A stretch of 64,000 nucleotides of DNA from Monoplex corrugatus. Lineage: Eukaryota; Mollusca; Gastropoda; Littorinimorpha; Ranellidae. Below, in pieces: positions 44,211-55,639 of the stretch. Each line of letters opens with the position of its first letter. Positions within the stretch are counted from its first letter, which is position 1. The stretch covers positions 26,518,391-26,582,390 of the forward strand of contig CM060314.1 in the NCBI GenBank assembly GCA_030674185.1. Reading direction: 5' to 3'. Below the pieces are notes generated by a model. That model worked only from the letters and a program-made list of their open reading frames with translations, searched no databases and was not told where the DNA came from. Both the position numbers and the translations under genes were made by a program.

Positions 44211-45510
44211 GTTACAACATGACATCACAGAGTTACAATATTAACATGGCATGGCATGGCATCACATAGTTACAACATCAACATGGCATCACATAGTTAC
44301 AACATGGCATCATAGTGTTACAACATCAACATGGCATCACATAGTTACAACATGGCATCATAGTGTTACAACATCGACATGACATCAGAGTTACAACAGA
44401 CATCACAGAGTTACGACATCAACAGGGCATCATTGAGTTACAACATGACATCACAGAGATGCAACATCAACATGGCATCACAGAGTTACAACATCAAACA
44501 TCACAGAATTACAACATCAACATGGCATCACAGAGTTACAACATCAACATGGCATCACAGAGTTACAACATCAACATGGCATCACAGAGTTACAACATCA
44601 AACATCACAGAGTTACAACATCAAACATCACAGAGTTACAACATCAACATGGCATCACAGAATTACAACATCAACATGGCATCACAGAGTTACAACATCA
44701 ACATCATCACAGAGTTACAACATCAAATCAGAGTTACAACATCAAACATCACAGAGTTACAACATCAACATGGCATCACAGAGTTACAACATCAACATGG
44801 CATCACAGAGTTACAACATCAACATGGCATCACAGAGTTACAACATCAACATGGCATCACAGAATTACAACATCAACATGGCATCACAGAGTTACAACAT
44901 CAAACATCACAGAATTACAACATCAAACATCACAGAGTTACAACATCAACATGGCATCACAGAATTACAACATCAACATGGCATCACAGAGTTACAATAT
45001 CAAACATCACAGAGTTACAACATCAACATGGCATCACGGAATTAAACATCAAACATCACAGAGCTATCAACATCAACATGGCATCACAGAGTTACAACAT
45101 CAACATGCATCACAGAGTTACAACATCAACATGGCATCACAGAGTTACAACATCACATGGCATCACAGAGTTACAACATGCAACATGGCATCACAGAGTT
45201 ACAACATGGCATCACAGAATTACAACATCAACATGGCATCACAGAGTTACAACATCAACAGGGCATCACAGAGTTACAATATGGCATCATAGAGTTACGA
45301 CATCAACGTGGCACTTCAGTTACAACATCAACATGGCATCACAGAGTTACAAAATTAACAGGGCATCATACAGTTACAACATCAACATCAACATGGCACC
45401 ATGGAGTCACAACATCAACATGATAACACAGTTACAACATCAACATGGCACCATGGAGTCACAACATCAACATGATAACACAGTTACAACATCAACAGTA
45501 TATCGTAGAG
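44211..45510. repeat. 27/23-bp minisatellite, roughly 50 units
   Basis: Main unit ACATCAACATGGCATCACAG plus AGTTACA (27 bp); a 23-bp variant lacks four bases (ACATCAAACATCACAGAG plus TTACA), and a 21-bp form lacks ATCAAC. The two main forms are interleaved. All three plus-strand frames are open for hundreds of codons because neither form contains a plus-strand stop, so the long Thr-Ser-Trp-His, Gln-His-Gly or Asn-Met-Ala-Ser frames are artefacts. The array ends about 30 bp from the stop codon of the GT31 gene. Confidence 0.95.
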
Positions 45511-45538
45511 TTACAACGCCAGGTGGTCAAGAGGACTG

Positions 45539-46526
45539 CTATGTGATCAGATAGGTAGGATTAATGTGTTTCTTCATGGCAGGGCTAACCTGAATCAGAG
45601 CCAGTCTCCACAATTCTTCTAAAGTGGATTCTTTTCCGACAGTATTAGCCAGTAATGAGCAGTCTGCCCTCTTGTAACATTTCAGCGCTGCAGACCCCCC
45701 CACTGTCGTATAGTTACGAATGTTCTCATGCTTCACACCACCCACCTTACAGGGTAACATCCCAAACAGGTAGACATCATCCACCCAGAAGAAAGGGGTG
45801 GTGTATGCCGCTTTGTACAAGGCCTTGATGATGTCGGGTGTTATGATCACCACAAAACCATTGCAGTAAACAAACGGATAGAACTTGTACCTAGGAAACA
45901 CGTCTTCAGATACAACCCATTTGCCTTTCTTCCGCATAATGGGGCTGGTGTTTGCAGGTCGGACGTGGCACGCCATGGTGCGGCTGGCTCGGCTGAACCT
46001 GGGGTAATAGACGTCGTAGAGGAGAAAAGGGTTGACAAAGACATCATCGTCAACTTTCAGTATTAATTGTGCGTGAGCACAATGCTGCTGGATCCATCGG
46101 TACGCTAGCACACCTTTGTGGGTGAGGTTGTAGTAAGAATCGTGGAAGTTCCCCTGAATGAGGTCTCGGTACACCACCCACTCGTTCTCAATCAGTGCTT
46201 GTCTGCTGCTGTCATGATGACCGGGCATCCCCAGAACGAAGAGCAGGCGGAGGTTGTATGTTCTCATCAGATTCTTGTTGGCCCACGTCTCGCGGAGGAT
46301 TCGTCGACGTTGGAAATTGCCGGTGGCTGTGTGCACAATCACCAGGAAGTGGAGGGGTTTCACTCCCTTGCACAGGTCCGGGCTGTTGATGACATAAGGC
46401 GAGTCTAAGGTGAGGGGGTAGTGGGTCTTTAGTTGACCCCGTTCGTTGTCCAGTTTATCTCCCCTCGTATCGCTGTCATTCGGGGTTTTCTTCATCGTAC
46501 TGATGTTGTTTTGCATCGGGTTGAGT
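45539..46526 (-). CDS. Beta-1,3-galactosyltransferase-like (GT31), exon with catalytic domain
   Basis: Acceptor TGTCTACAG, then 328 residues to TAG. GT31 motifs in order: FLVIVHTA and NFQRRRILRETWA (protein residues about 150-171), VDDDVFVN containing the DxD metal/UDP-sugar site (about 247-253), DVFPRYKFYPFVYCNGFVVI, and WVDDVYLFGML, the EDVxxG-like motif (D for E). Several N-x-S/T sites (NIS, NLT, NTS, NYT) fit a lumenal Golgi enzyme. Together with the other exon it gives 417 aa, in the B3GALT size range. Acceptor sugar specificity cannot be read from sequence. The stop codon lies about 30 bp from a minisatellite, so the 3' UTR probably contains that array. Confidence 0.85.
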
Positions 46527-46617
46527 CTGTAGACATACAAGAGGACATGTCACACGTAGGCCTCTGTACACACACGTATACACAAGCGTACGTATGCACG
46601 CGTCAATGTGCAGGTAC

Positions 46618-46636
46618 ACACACACACACACACACA

Positions 46637-46691
<55 letters not shown>

Positions 46692-46835
46692 TACACACAC
46701 ACACACACGAACATATGTTTTCCAATACTTACGTATACACAGTCTTAATAATTCGAATGTCTGCTTGGCTGAATGATTGGTTGTCTGTTTATTTGTTTGT
46801 TTACTTGCTTGTTTCTAACTTTCAGCAGGTACACA

Positions 46836-46921
<86 letters not shown>

Positions 46922-47046
46922 ATATATGTTATATATATATATACTCACACACATACACACACACACTCACACACACGCACATACTCTTCACTTTCTCTCT
47001 CTCTCTCTACTCTCTCTCTTTCACACACACACACACACACACACAC

Positions 47047-47077
<31 letters not shown>

Positions 47078-47100
47078 CAACACAACACACACACACACAC
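46618..47100. repeat. Cluster of (CA)n microsatellites in the GT31 intron
   Basis: CA arrays at 46618-46708, 46832-46918, 46946-46982 and 47024-47100, with a short TATATA and a TCTCTC run between. GTTTGTTTAC words before the second and third arrays suggest a local duplication (46775-46830 and 47165-47215 both read GATTGGTTGTCTGT). Confidence 0.9.
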
Positions 47101-47229
47101 ATGAACATATATTTTCCATTCCAATAAATACGTATACACATTCCTAATAAATCGAATTGTCTATTGATTGATGATTGGTTGTCTGTCTGTTTGTTTGTTT
47201 ACTCGCTTCTTTCTCTGTTCATTCCTCAC

Positions 47230-47495
47230 TTCATTAGTTCCTGGCGACTACGCAGACGCTGTAGCACATCAGCAGAAGCAGGAATGTTGATAAACAAGTC
47301 GAGGCTGCCGTCAGTATTGCGGAGCGCCTTTTTGTAAATGGCGGGGAACTCCAAGTCTTTCAGTTGTAGGACAATCTCCTTTGGGGACGGAGTGAAAATA
47401 GCCCTGAACAGCCAATCATGCAGTGAGGGTACCACCAGCAACACAACGAGGACACACACGCAGGTTCCGGTGAATTTCAGCCTGGGGTTCAGCAT
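47230..47495 (-). CDS. GT31 gene exon encoding cytoplasmic tail, TM segment and stem
   Basis: ATG at 47495 gives MLNPRLKFTG followed by a hydrophobic anchor (TCVCVLVVLLVVPSL, residues 11-25), the type II topology of Golgi glycosyltransferases, then a stem region ending RSRQELM. Donor GAA|GTGAGG. The two nucleotides left over join the A that starts the next exon to make Lys, so the frame is continuous. An acceptor-like TTTCAG at 47509-47514 suggests a 5' UTR exon further upstream. The naive frame would stop just past the donor (ELMK, stop), which the splice avoids. Confidence 0.8.
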
Positions 47496-47624
47496 CTTGA
47501 AAGTGAGGCCTGAAACGAATGACGTTATTGTTTTAGAAACTTGTGAGAAAGGGCAACTATTCAATTGTCAAAGGCGTATATCAGTGAGGAGGATGCGCCC
47601 TCCATTCTGCCTCAAAGACATTTT

Positions 47625-47815
47625 TTTTTCAAGATCATCACACTCAGGGAGGTTACCTTTGTGTTCACCTCCCCTCCCCCACCCCCATTTTCTACTCCAC
47701 AGACGCTGGCACAGTTTTTACAATGCCATGATGATGATGTCGATGAGGATAATAATCATGATGCTATGGAGTTCCATCTAGGATCAAGACAGCGTGACAG
47801 GGCATCTCAGCAGGA
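47625..47815 (+). repeat. Dispersed repeat R, copy 1
   Basis: CACTCAGGGAGGTTACCTTT, CCCATTTTCTACTCCAC, ACAGTTTTTACAATGCCATG, GATGATGTCGATGAGGATAA and ATGGAGTTCCATCTAGGA occur in the same order at 58335-58590. Identity of the element is unknown. Confidence 0.7.
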
Positions 47816-48211
47816 GACATGGCAGTGGCAGAAATCTGTTGGCAAAAAAAAGAAGAAAAAAAAAAAAGACACAACCCAACATTGGTGAACCAATGAAGGA
47901 AATGGTTCCCAGAGTTGAAATGTTCCATGCTTCTGTCAAATGTTCCCTGGGAGCTATCCATACAGAGTAAAAAACCAGGAAAGAATCAATGATAAAGATG
48001 ATATTTTCCTTCAACTTTAATCATGAAAAGAAAGACGCAAAAAGTTTGTGCCTTGTTTAAAGAATTAAAGAAAAACTGGATGCACCAAAGGGAGATTAAC
48101 ACGTAAAAACACGACAGAATTGTCAAGTTATGTATATTCATATTTATTTGTTTTGTCACAGTGGATCTGGCTGCTGTGCCTTTTGAGAGCGCGTCCCGCA
48201 ATGCAGAGACA
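47816..48211. other. No gene seen
   Basis: Contains an A-run (47846-47869) and ordinary sequence between repeat R and a SINE. No coding frame. Confidence 0.5.
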
Positions 48212-48515
48212 TTTTTTTTTTTTTAAACCAAGGCTTCAAAAAGGCAAGAAGGCTAATTGGTCTTCAAGGGGAGGGACATGGGAAATCAACCTATCTCTCC
48301 AATGTTTCATGCCAAGGCAGCCGGGCAATTCCTTGCTGTTCGCGATTTTCAACTGCTGTGAGATCTTTAGACTCGTTTTTCTTCCTCTTCCGAAGAACTA
48401 GAAGTTCAGTTCGAATTTCCGGTCAAACTGAGGAGAAAAGTCGAGGCCTCAACGGGGAGCGAACCCCGGAACCTGGAGTTTAGTTACTTGCAGGTGAACG
48501 TCTGAACCATTCGTT
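48212..48515 (-). mobile_element. tRNA-headed SINE family 3, copy 2
   Basis: Minus strand: GAATGGTTCAGACGTTCACC (A box), GGGGTTCGCTCCCCGT (B box region, well kept), AGGCCTCGACTTTTCTCCTC, GAAATTCGAACTGAAC, TTGGAGAGATAGGTTGATTT, TTCTTGCCTTTTTGAAGCC and TTTAAAAAAAAAAAAAAAA tail. The most intact of three copies. Confidence 0.8.
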
Positions 48516-48732
48516 TTGCTTCGTTTCGTTGACTTTAAAGTCCTACCACTACTCAGAGTATATAAGGATTATTTATAAGAATATTGCTCAAAGAAGCCTT
48601 AAAACATTTTGGTTGCATTGTGAGATACCAATGCTGATGTCGGGCTCTCGCCATTGAATGAATTTACTTTAATAGATATCCCAACCATTCGGCCACTCTT
48701 CTCCTTATGTACATGTGCCTATAAAAATAAAA

Positions 48733-49185
48733 TGTCATCATCATCATCATGTGCCCTGCCGCATGGCTTTGGCGATCATGGCCCTCCGTATGTATCTATC
48801 CCTCGTTGCTGCAAGCACATCTTCCACCCTCTCTGTCCTCAGCCACTCTGCAAGTCCGTCCAATATTTTCTTCCTGGGTCTACCTGGTGCTCTCTTTCCC
48901 TCCAGCTTTCCTGTTGTGACCAGGTGCTCCAATTCCCCTTTCCTCATAAAATGGCCTATAAATGTTGCCTGTCTTTTCCTAATCTTCCTTATCAATGATC
49001 TTCTTGTGTCTGCCTCCATCAAGACCGTCTCGTTTGTTTTCTTTGCTGTCCATGCAACTCTCAACATTCTTCTTAGAAACCACATCTCGGCTGCCTCAAT
49101 CTTGTTCTGGCTTTGCTTGTTGACTGTCCACGCCTCACAACCGTATAACATCATCGGTTCTACATAACATTCAAGATCCAAAATG
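48733..49185 (-). pseudogene. RTE-like LINE 3' fragment (family 2), copy 2
   Basis: A 144-codon open stretch: LECYVEPMMLYGCEAWTVN, KIEAAEMWFLRRMLRVAW, ADTRRSLIRKIRKRQATFI, GELEHLVTTGKLEGKRAPGR, ILDGLAEWLRTERVEDVL. This is the post-RT C-terminal region of RTE-like LINEs. It ends in a (ATG)n tail at 48733-48750 (minus strand), typical of RTE 3' ends, and is 5'-truncated at about 49185. Confidence 0.75.
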
Positions 49186-49283
49186 TGTGAGATTAAAAGC
49201 TTGTCAGTGCTGCAGTCTGTGGAGCTTTGAGGTCTGTCTCAAATGAAATTAGCACTGTAAGAGGGTATGTATGAGTGTGTGTT

Positions 49284-50502
49284 TCACTTTGTTGTGCGTG
49301 CCTGTGTGTGTGCGCGTACGTGCGCGCGTGCGTTAGTGAATGTGTGCGTGGCCAGTGTGGCCATCCACAGTTGGACCAGGCTGGCGTCATCACTGACCGT
49401 CCCCCCTACGTGAGTGAGGGGTTTTGACGGGTCACAGTACTGAGACAGCAGTGTGTTCTGCCGCATGGTCAAACTTTTCCTGATGTCTATGTAACGCAGA
49501 TAATGGTCCTGAACTACGGAGGGCAGAACACCGTACACAAAGCTGTCATCTACAGAGATGTAAGGAGCGCGGAAAGACGCTTTGTACAACTCTGGAACGA
49601 CGTCTGTCGTCATGACGACCAGGTATCCCGAGCAGAACGCCCGCCAGTGAGTTCTTTGAGGAAAGAGGTTTTTGGGCACGAACCATTTGCTTCTGCGATC
49701 TCGAACTATGACGGACTTATTGTTGGCGTTGGCGTGGCACATGACGGTGGCTTTCTGATCCACCAGGGTTGGTAAGTAGTGTTCCATCAGACTGAAGACG
49801 TTGACAAAGAGGTCGTCGTCGGCTTTGAGCACGAAACGAGCCTGGGAGCAATGATCGTTGATCCAGGCAAGGGACGTCACGGCCTTGCGAGTCAGGTTGC
49901 GGAAGGTGTCCACAAAGTCGCCCTGCACGATGTCTCCATAGGTCACGTGCTCTGTGTTGACCTTGACCTGATTCTATGTGTCTGTGTCGTCCCTTCCTAA
50001 TAGGAACACCCTCTTCACATTGATCCTTTCCACGATGTCCACCGCCGCCCATGTTTCGCGAAGAATTCGCCGTCTTTGGAAATTGTTCACAGCGCTATGA
50101 ATCACGATCAGCATTTTCTATGACGTAGCCTGTTACAAACGGATGTTTCTTCTTAGCATGGATAAAAGGCTTAACGGGTTTGGGCGTCTTCTTTACCCAC
50201 GCTGGATCGCTCACTGTAATGCAATCATCTGTACTGGGCCTGTCATCTTCAGTTTTGCTACCGTTATCTAATCCGTCTGTCACTTTCCTAATCTCTGCCG
50301 CTATGTCCACATCTTGTCTTCTTTGAAGCGCTCTCTTGCTGAACAGGTCCTGGTGATTGCAGTCGTGATGGGATTTTTGAAGCAGAGATGTAACCATGAA
50401 CCAAAACAACAGTCCATATCCCGCCACCAAAAGTACTAAATAGTATCTCAAGGAATTCGATCTTTGAAGTGCCAGGAGGATCCTGATGTAGTTGCCTTTC
50501 AT
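49284..50502 (-). pseudogene. Beta-1,3-galactosyltransferase-like (GT31), disrupted paralogue
   Basis: A second GT31 copy upstream of, and in the same direction as, the gene at 45539-47495. The N-terminal part (50502-50095) has a short basic tail and a membrane anchor (YYLVLLVAGYGLLFWFMVTS) and reads to YVIENAD. The catalytic part (from 50114) reads LIVIHSAVNNFQRRRILRET, ADDDLFVN (DxD) and VDDSFVYGVLP. Against the intact paralogue about ten residues and the reading frame are lost between YVIENAD and LIVIHS, and a TAG interrupts the catalytic frame at 49974-49976. The C-terminus runs into a GT-rich stretch (ARAHVRAHTQAR). Unlike its neighbour it has no intron between stem and catalytic domain. 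It could also be a functional gene damaged by sequencing errors. Confidence 0.7.
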
Positions 50503-51526
50503 GTCTATTGACCGAATTCTTCGACACCGTACAGAGACTGGTCCAGAACAGACGGGAGCGGCGGGTCTTCGTTGCTACTCTATAAGTCAATAACATTTAC
50601 GTCGGTAATTATGTAGTAAATCTACAACAGACACAGTTTCACTTTTTTTTAAAGTTAAAATGTTTTCTTCATGGTCAGTTTGTTCTTCAATCAAAATAGC
50701 TTGAAGTTGAATGCTTCACAGTTCAGACTTTTCATCCAGCTGAACCAGTTTTTGCAGTCTAGTGTTGCACATGACTCCCTTTTTTCTTCAGTCGAAACAT
50801 TCTCCAGTAGTGTGCTTCAGTGCAAGTCCTTATCTCCTTTCAGAGCTAGTGTTTAAACTTGCTGGAAGGATACATTCACTTACTCGGACAATTCTATATG
50901 TGCTCCACACAAATCTTCCAACTCCTTGAGCCTGCACAGAACCCCATGCGTTGACAAGGTCTTGACAAGGGGAGACGATGGCCGGTAAGCTGGACAAGAC
51001 CCACGTTACGCTAAGCTGATATTACCACAGTGTTTAAGGCATTAAGATCGATAGCGGACTGATCAGTTTTAATTTTGTCCGGGCACGGACTTAACTCAAA
51101 ACATCAGATTCTGAGTCCACAGCTAGGGCAGTTTTCACAGCACCGGACTCCATAGTATTTTTTTTTAAAAAACTTTTTTAAATCATGATGATGATGATGA
51201 TGATGATGATTGTTATTGTTGTTGTTACTACTATTGTTGTTGTTGTTGTTATGATCATCAATGTTTTTATAATGTCCTGCTTTCCTTACTCATGGCATAG
51301 CTCAAACAACATGAAAGTGACGTAGAGGAAAAAGAATGAAAAAATGCAAACAATAGAAATAGTATGGTTTAGTTTCATGGTGAATAGAGTCAGACTCATG
51401 ATTATGAATCGATATTCAATGAACTTTAAGATTCAACATTCAATTTTTTTTATTTGTCCTCTCTAAAACAGAAAGGAAACTGGGTCTGTCGCTATGTCAA
51501 TGTCATGTTAGGCGCGCGCACGCATG

Positions 51527-51528
<2 letters not shown>
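50503..51528. other. No gene seen
   Basis: 5' flank of the GT31 copy. A related pair of phrases (AGCTGAACCAGTTTTTGCAG style) near 50735-50830, and (ATG)n at 51186-51210. No supported frame. Confidence 0.5.
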
Positions 51529-51609
<81 letters not shown>

Positions 51610-51629
51610 AACAAACAAACAAACAAACA
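51529..51629. repeat. (CA)n then (ACAA)n microsatellite
   Basis: About 38 CA units followed by seven ACAA units. Confidence 0.95.
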
Positions 51630-51967
51630 CACATTCGGATAAAACAATACATTCCTTTATTTTCTAGGAGCATTTTTTCTGATATATCTAAATCAGCGTC
51701 CTTACTTTACGATTTTTTTTATCAGCCTGTCAAAAGGCCAATAGCGAAATGTTTATAATGTGTTCTAGTTGATATTCATTGTTACATTCAGCAAGTTTAC
51801 TGTTTACATTGTCGGTTAGGGTAACTTAAATCAGTTGTGAAATTTTCCATCCCCTCTTCCAATTGCCTTAACCTTTGCCACTTCCCCCTTGCCCCCCCCC
51901 CCCCCAATTTTATTTTTTTGGTCTAAAGTCACTTATGTGAATAGACATTAAACCAATGACCACCACT

Positions 51968-51978
51968 ACACACACACA

Positions 51979-52049
<71 letters not shown>

Positions 52050-52077
52050 ACACACACACACACACACATACACATAG
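51968..52077. repeat. (CA)n microsatellite with GTACAC interruptions
   Basis: CA array interrupted at regular intervals by CGTACA. It lies just upstream of the Penelope-like fragment. Confidence 0.95.
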
Positions 52078-52169
52078 ACGCACGCACATGCGTGTGGAGA
52101 CAACAAAAAATATTCCACATCAACGTAATAAAACCATGAAAAGGTCTTGCTGCTTTAAATCAACATTTT

Positions 52170-53155
52170 TAAGTGTCAGAAAAAAACTTTAATCACAGTC
52201 CACCTCTTGCAAAATTGTCAAAACATTTACTCAACAACATCCCATACAGTCTATTTCTCCGACTCCGACGACTCTGCTCGGAAGAAACCACATTTCAAAG
52301 ACGGTGCGATGAACTCAGAGCCCAACTGTCTGCCCGTGGCCACCATCTCAACTCCATTACATCAGCACTGGAAAAGATCCGAACTCTCCCCCGCCTGCAA
52401 ACCCTACAATACAAACCCAAAAAATAGAACCACCAGAATACCTTTCATAATAACACACAACCCGTTCAATCCTCCCTTCCACAACTGGTTCAAGGAACTC
52501 CACCTGTCTATCCTCCACACCAGTCAGCGAATGATAAAAGTCACGCCACAACCTCCAATACTGGGACAGCGAAACTGTCACTCTCTTAAAAATCTTCTCA
52601 TGCCATCCACCCTTCCGCCCACCACTGACCCTGATCCTGGTTGCTTTAAATGCGACAGAGGCTGCATCATCTGCGTCACCACTGGTGAACCAGGTCTTTC
52701 AGAGTGCGACTACTGCGAGACTTTCACCATACGTAACAGACCACATGCGAAGTGAAAACATTGTCTAGCTGCATCACTGCCGTCACCACCTGGTGGAAAC
52801 CAGGTCTTTCAAGAGTGCGACTACTGGCGAGACTTTCACCATACGTAACAGACTCACATGCGAAAGTGAAAACATTGTCTACCTTCTGTACTGTAATTCT
52901 TGCACCCAATCCCAATACATTGGAGAAACAAAAAATTCACTCAAAGTACGATTTTATCAACACAGCTCGAACATCAAGAAAAATACAGGCACACTTGTCA
53001 CAACACATTTCAATCAAAAAAACCCACACACTTGACAATCTAAAATGCGTCGCAATTGAAAAGATACACATACAAGACTACTCCAGAAGACTGCATAGGG
53101 AATCTTTCTGGATAAACAACTCAAAACACTTAAACCACATGGCCTCAATACATTA
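52170..53155 (+). pseudogene. Penelope-like element fragment: RT thumb and GIY-YIG endonuclease
   Basis: Frame pieces in order: NIPYSLFLRLRRLCSEETTF and ELRAQLSARGH (PLE reverse transcriptase thumb, cf. FLRLRRIC in the family), IPFIITHNPFNPPF, GCFKCDRGCIIC (the Cys-rich linker), then TFTIRNRLTCESENIVYLLY and CNSCTQSQYIGETKNSL (GIY-YIG nuclease, here YLLY..QYIGET), then YSRRLHRESFWINN and a LNPHGLN-like end. Frameshifts between pieces. It lacks the RT palm, so it is 5'-truncated. A local duplication at 52667-52881 repeats the linker. Confidence 0.8.
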
Positions 53156-53466
53156 GAATAGACTGTCAGCCGTATTCAGAAATAACCTTGAAAGCTAAAA
53201 CTTAGTATTGTTCTACCCAGGTCCTTTTACTTTCAACTACAAGACGCCTGTTCTCCACCACTCATGATCGTTTGGATACTACCACATCATACCCTCTTCC
53301 TTCTATCATACTCCTTCAGATACATGTGTCGAGTGCATTTTGCCTCTGGGGGTGTGATGTACAGTGACCATTTTAAGTATCTAGGCCTTTTCCTATATGC
53401 CCTCAAATGGTATGCACGACAGCATTAATAGATGTACTTGATTTTCTTTTCCATTGTTTCCACTTG
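53156..53466. other. Probable PLE 3' end and flank; no gene seen
   Basis: Directly follows the GIY-YIG frame; probably includes the element's 3' UTR. No other feature recognised. Confidence 0.4.
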
Positions 53467-53935
53467 TGAGATATGTGGGTGTTCGAATACAAATACAACT
53501 ACAGCCCTGACATGGCTCTGCACAGCTACCTGGGCTCTAAACAGTACAATGACAATTTTTTAACTTCCGTGTCATATGTGGGCGTTCGAATACAATTACA
53601 GCCCTGACATGGCTCTGCGCAGCTACCTGGGCTCTAAACAGTACAATAACAATTTTTTCAACTTCCGCGGCAACACACAAACACCCCCACCCCCCAACCT
53701 TTTTTTTTTTTTTTAATAATACGTGGGTGTTCGAATACAATTACAGCCCTGATATGGCTCTGCACAGCTACCTGGGCTCGAAAAAAGAACAATGACAATT
53801 TTTTTAATTTCTGAGATTCCCCCCCGCAAATTTTTTTTTAAACACGTGGTGTTCGAATACAATTGCAGCCCTGATATGGCTTTGCGCAGCTACCTGGGCT
53901 CGAAACAGTACAATGACATTTTTTTTTAATTTCCG
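53467..53935 (+). repeat. Four tandem copies of a repeat tail (about 105-145 bp apart)
   Basis: Each copy reads GTGGGTGTTCGAATACAA, CAGCCCTGATATGGCTCTGC, GCAGCTACCTGGGCTC, and AACARTACAATGACAATTTT, starting near 53476, 53578, 53722 and 53844. The spacers differ by C-rich and T-rich runs. The core matches 22262-22345 and looks like the 3' end of a SINE/LINE that has been tandemly amplified. Confidence 0.8.
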
Positions 53936-55185
53936 AGATGATTGCTGTCGTTGTTACTATTATTGTTGTTCTTACTGATGTTGTGGTTGTAGCTGTTGTT
54001 GTCGTCGTCGTCTTCATCTTAGTCAGTGCTTTATTTGTCGTTGTTGTCAATATGGTGATGATAAAGGTGATTAACATTACTGTTGTTCTCTTTGCTACAA
54101 TTATTACTGTCATTTATAAAAGCTCATCTATGTTACCACTTAGAATAATAATGTGCAAGTTTGTTTACTTCGTAGCTGTTCGAATTTAAAGTAGTGTAGT
54201 TTATGTGTGTGTGTGCGTGTGTGTGTGTTCGTATGTGTGCTGGTGTGCATATAAATGAGTGTCTGTGTTTGTTTAATGTTGTATATGTGTGCGTGCGAGT
54301 GCGTGCGGTTGTGTTCATGTGGGTGGGGCACGCTGGGGTGGAGGAATGAGATTTGGTGTTCGGGGCGTTGGGATTGGGGTGAGGGAGGGAGGAATGGGCA
54401 GGCGTCTCGTGTTGTTGAAAAGAAAAAAGATTGGATTACTCTGTGAACAGTTTTCATTCAAAAATGTTTGATGTGTGTGTTCATTCCTGAATAAACAGTC
54501 CCCTAACGAAGGCCACTGGCCGAAGTACTGGGCTCAAAACTCTAGTTTGTTGTCTTGTTTCTTTGGTTTATCTACAATCTCTATATATGTATATATATAT
54601 AAATATTATATATATATATATTTGCAAATTCGCTTCAGAGAGCATATCAAAAACAATGGGCCGATAAAAACACATAGGTGGACAGGGTGCGGAAATTAAA
54701 GGGTTAAATGTCCCAGCCATACTGAATACCTCATGAACTTCACAACGTTGAGACATTAATGGACGCACCGAAGCGGTGAGAGTTGCACACCAGCGAGACC
54801 TACACTTGGGAGCATGACAAGGTGTTACACAATTACAGTTACTTAACAACACAAATTACTTTAAAACTGTTTGACTCCCGCACCCTGCTCACCAGCATAC
54901 TGCATTGTCAACCATGCTAGCAAAGCAAAAACTTAACTCTTTAACTCCTTCACCATGCAGTAGAATTGAACTCCGGTGACTGAATAGATATAACAGATAG
55001 ATAATAGAAGAAAGAGAAAACAGTGCTTGCTCTCAAGGCGGCTTCCTGCAGTTTTTGCAGTTGGTGGATACCTGCGGGAGCCAGATGATTAATAATACTG
55101 AAGAAGAAAAAAAAAACGCTTGAAGGACGTATTAGCCAAGTGGGTGAACGTGGGACTTTTAATTGGAAGGCATACGTTCAGGGAG
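53936..55185. other. No gene; simple sequence and hairpin-MITE words
   Basis: GTT-rich triplet block (53940-54075), G/T-rich block (54200-54420), TATATA (54578-54621). From 54865 to 55090 are TTTGACTCCCGCACCCTGCT, CACCAGCATACTGCATTG and CTTCCTGCAGTTTTTGCAG phrases related to the TTAA-type MITEs at 36202 and 43575. No coding evidence. Confidence 0.5.
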
Positions 55186-55517
55186 AAGAGTGGCAGAATG
55201 GTTCAGACATTCACCTGACACTAACTAAACTCCTTTCAAAATTCGCTCCCCGTAGAGGCCTCGACTTTTCTCCACAGTTTGACCCGAAAATCGAACTGAA
55301 CGTCTAGTCCTTGGGAAGGGGACGAAAAACGAGTCGGACCATGTGCCTTCTGGCTGCGCACGCTAAAGATTCCGCACAGTTGAAAATTGTGAAGAGCAAG
55401 GCACTGCCTGGCTGTTTTGGTATAAATCATTGGAGAGATATGTTGATTTCCCAGGTCCCACCCCTTGAAGACCAGTTAGCCTTCTTGCCTTTCTGATATC
55501 TTGGTTAAAAAAATAAA
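55186..55517 (+). mobile_element. tRNA-headed SINE family 3, copy 3
   Basis: AGTGGCAGAATGGTTCAGAC (A box), ATTCGCTCCCCGTAGAGG (decayed B box), CCTCGACTTTTCTCCACAG, AAATCGAACTGAACGTC, GCCTGGCTGTTTTGG, TTGGAGAGATATGTTGATTT, TTCTTGCCTTTCTG, TTGGTTAAAAAAATAAAAG. Opposite orientation to copies 1 and 2. Confidence 0.8.
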
Positions 55518-55639
55518 AGTCAATAATTATGAATATGAATTTGAAGCGAAGGAGAGGGGATGGGCGCCGCACTCGTGGTGCTGGCCCCAGGAAAAGTTGA
55601 GGTCTCTGCCACCTCACTCCTCTTCGATTCCAGGGTTAA

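Noticed and set aside
44363..45554. Open frames of up to 391 codons rich in Thr, Ser, His and Gln
   Set aside because: They are a direct reading of the 27/23-bp minisatellite; all three plus-strand frames are open at once because the unit has no plus-strand stop.
46433..47147. Thr-His frames and, on the other strand, Cys-Val frames
   Set aside because: Translations of CA/TG microsatellites. The same applies at 3198-3491, 31270-31880, 38038-38341, 40223-40543, 51929-52192, 59204-59513 and 61565-62190.
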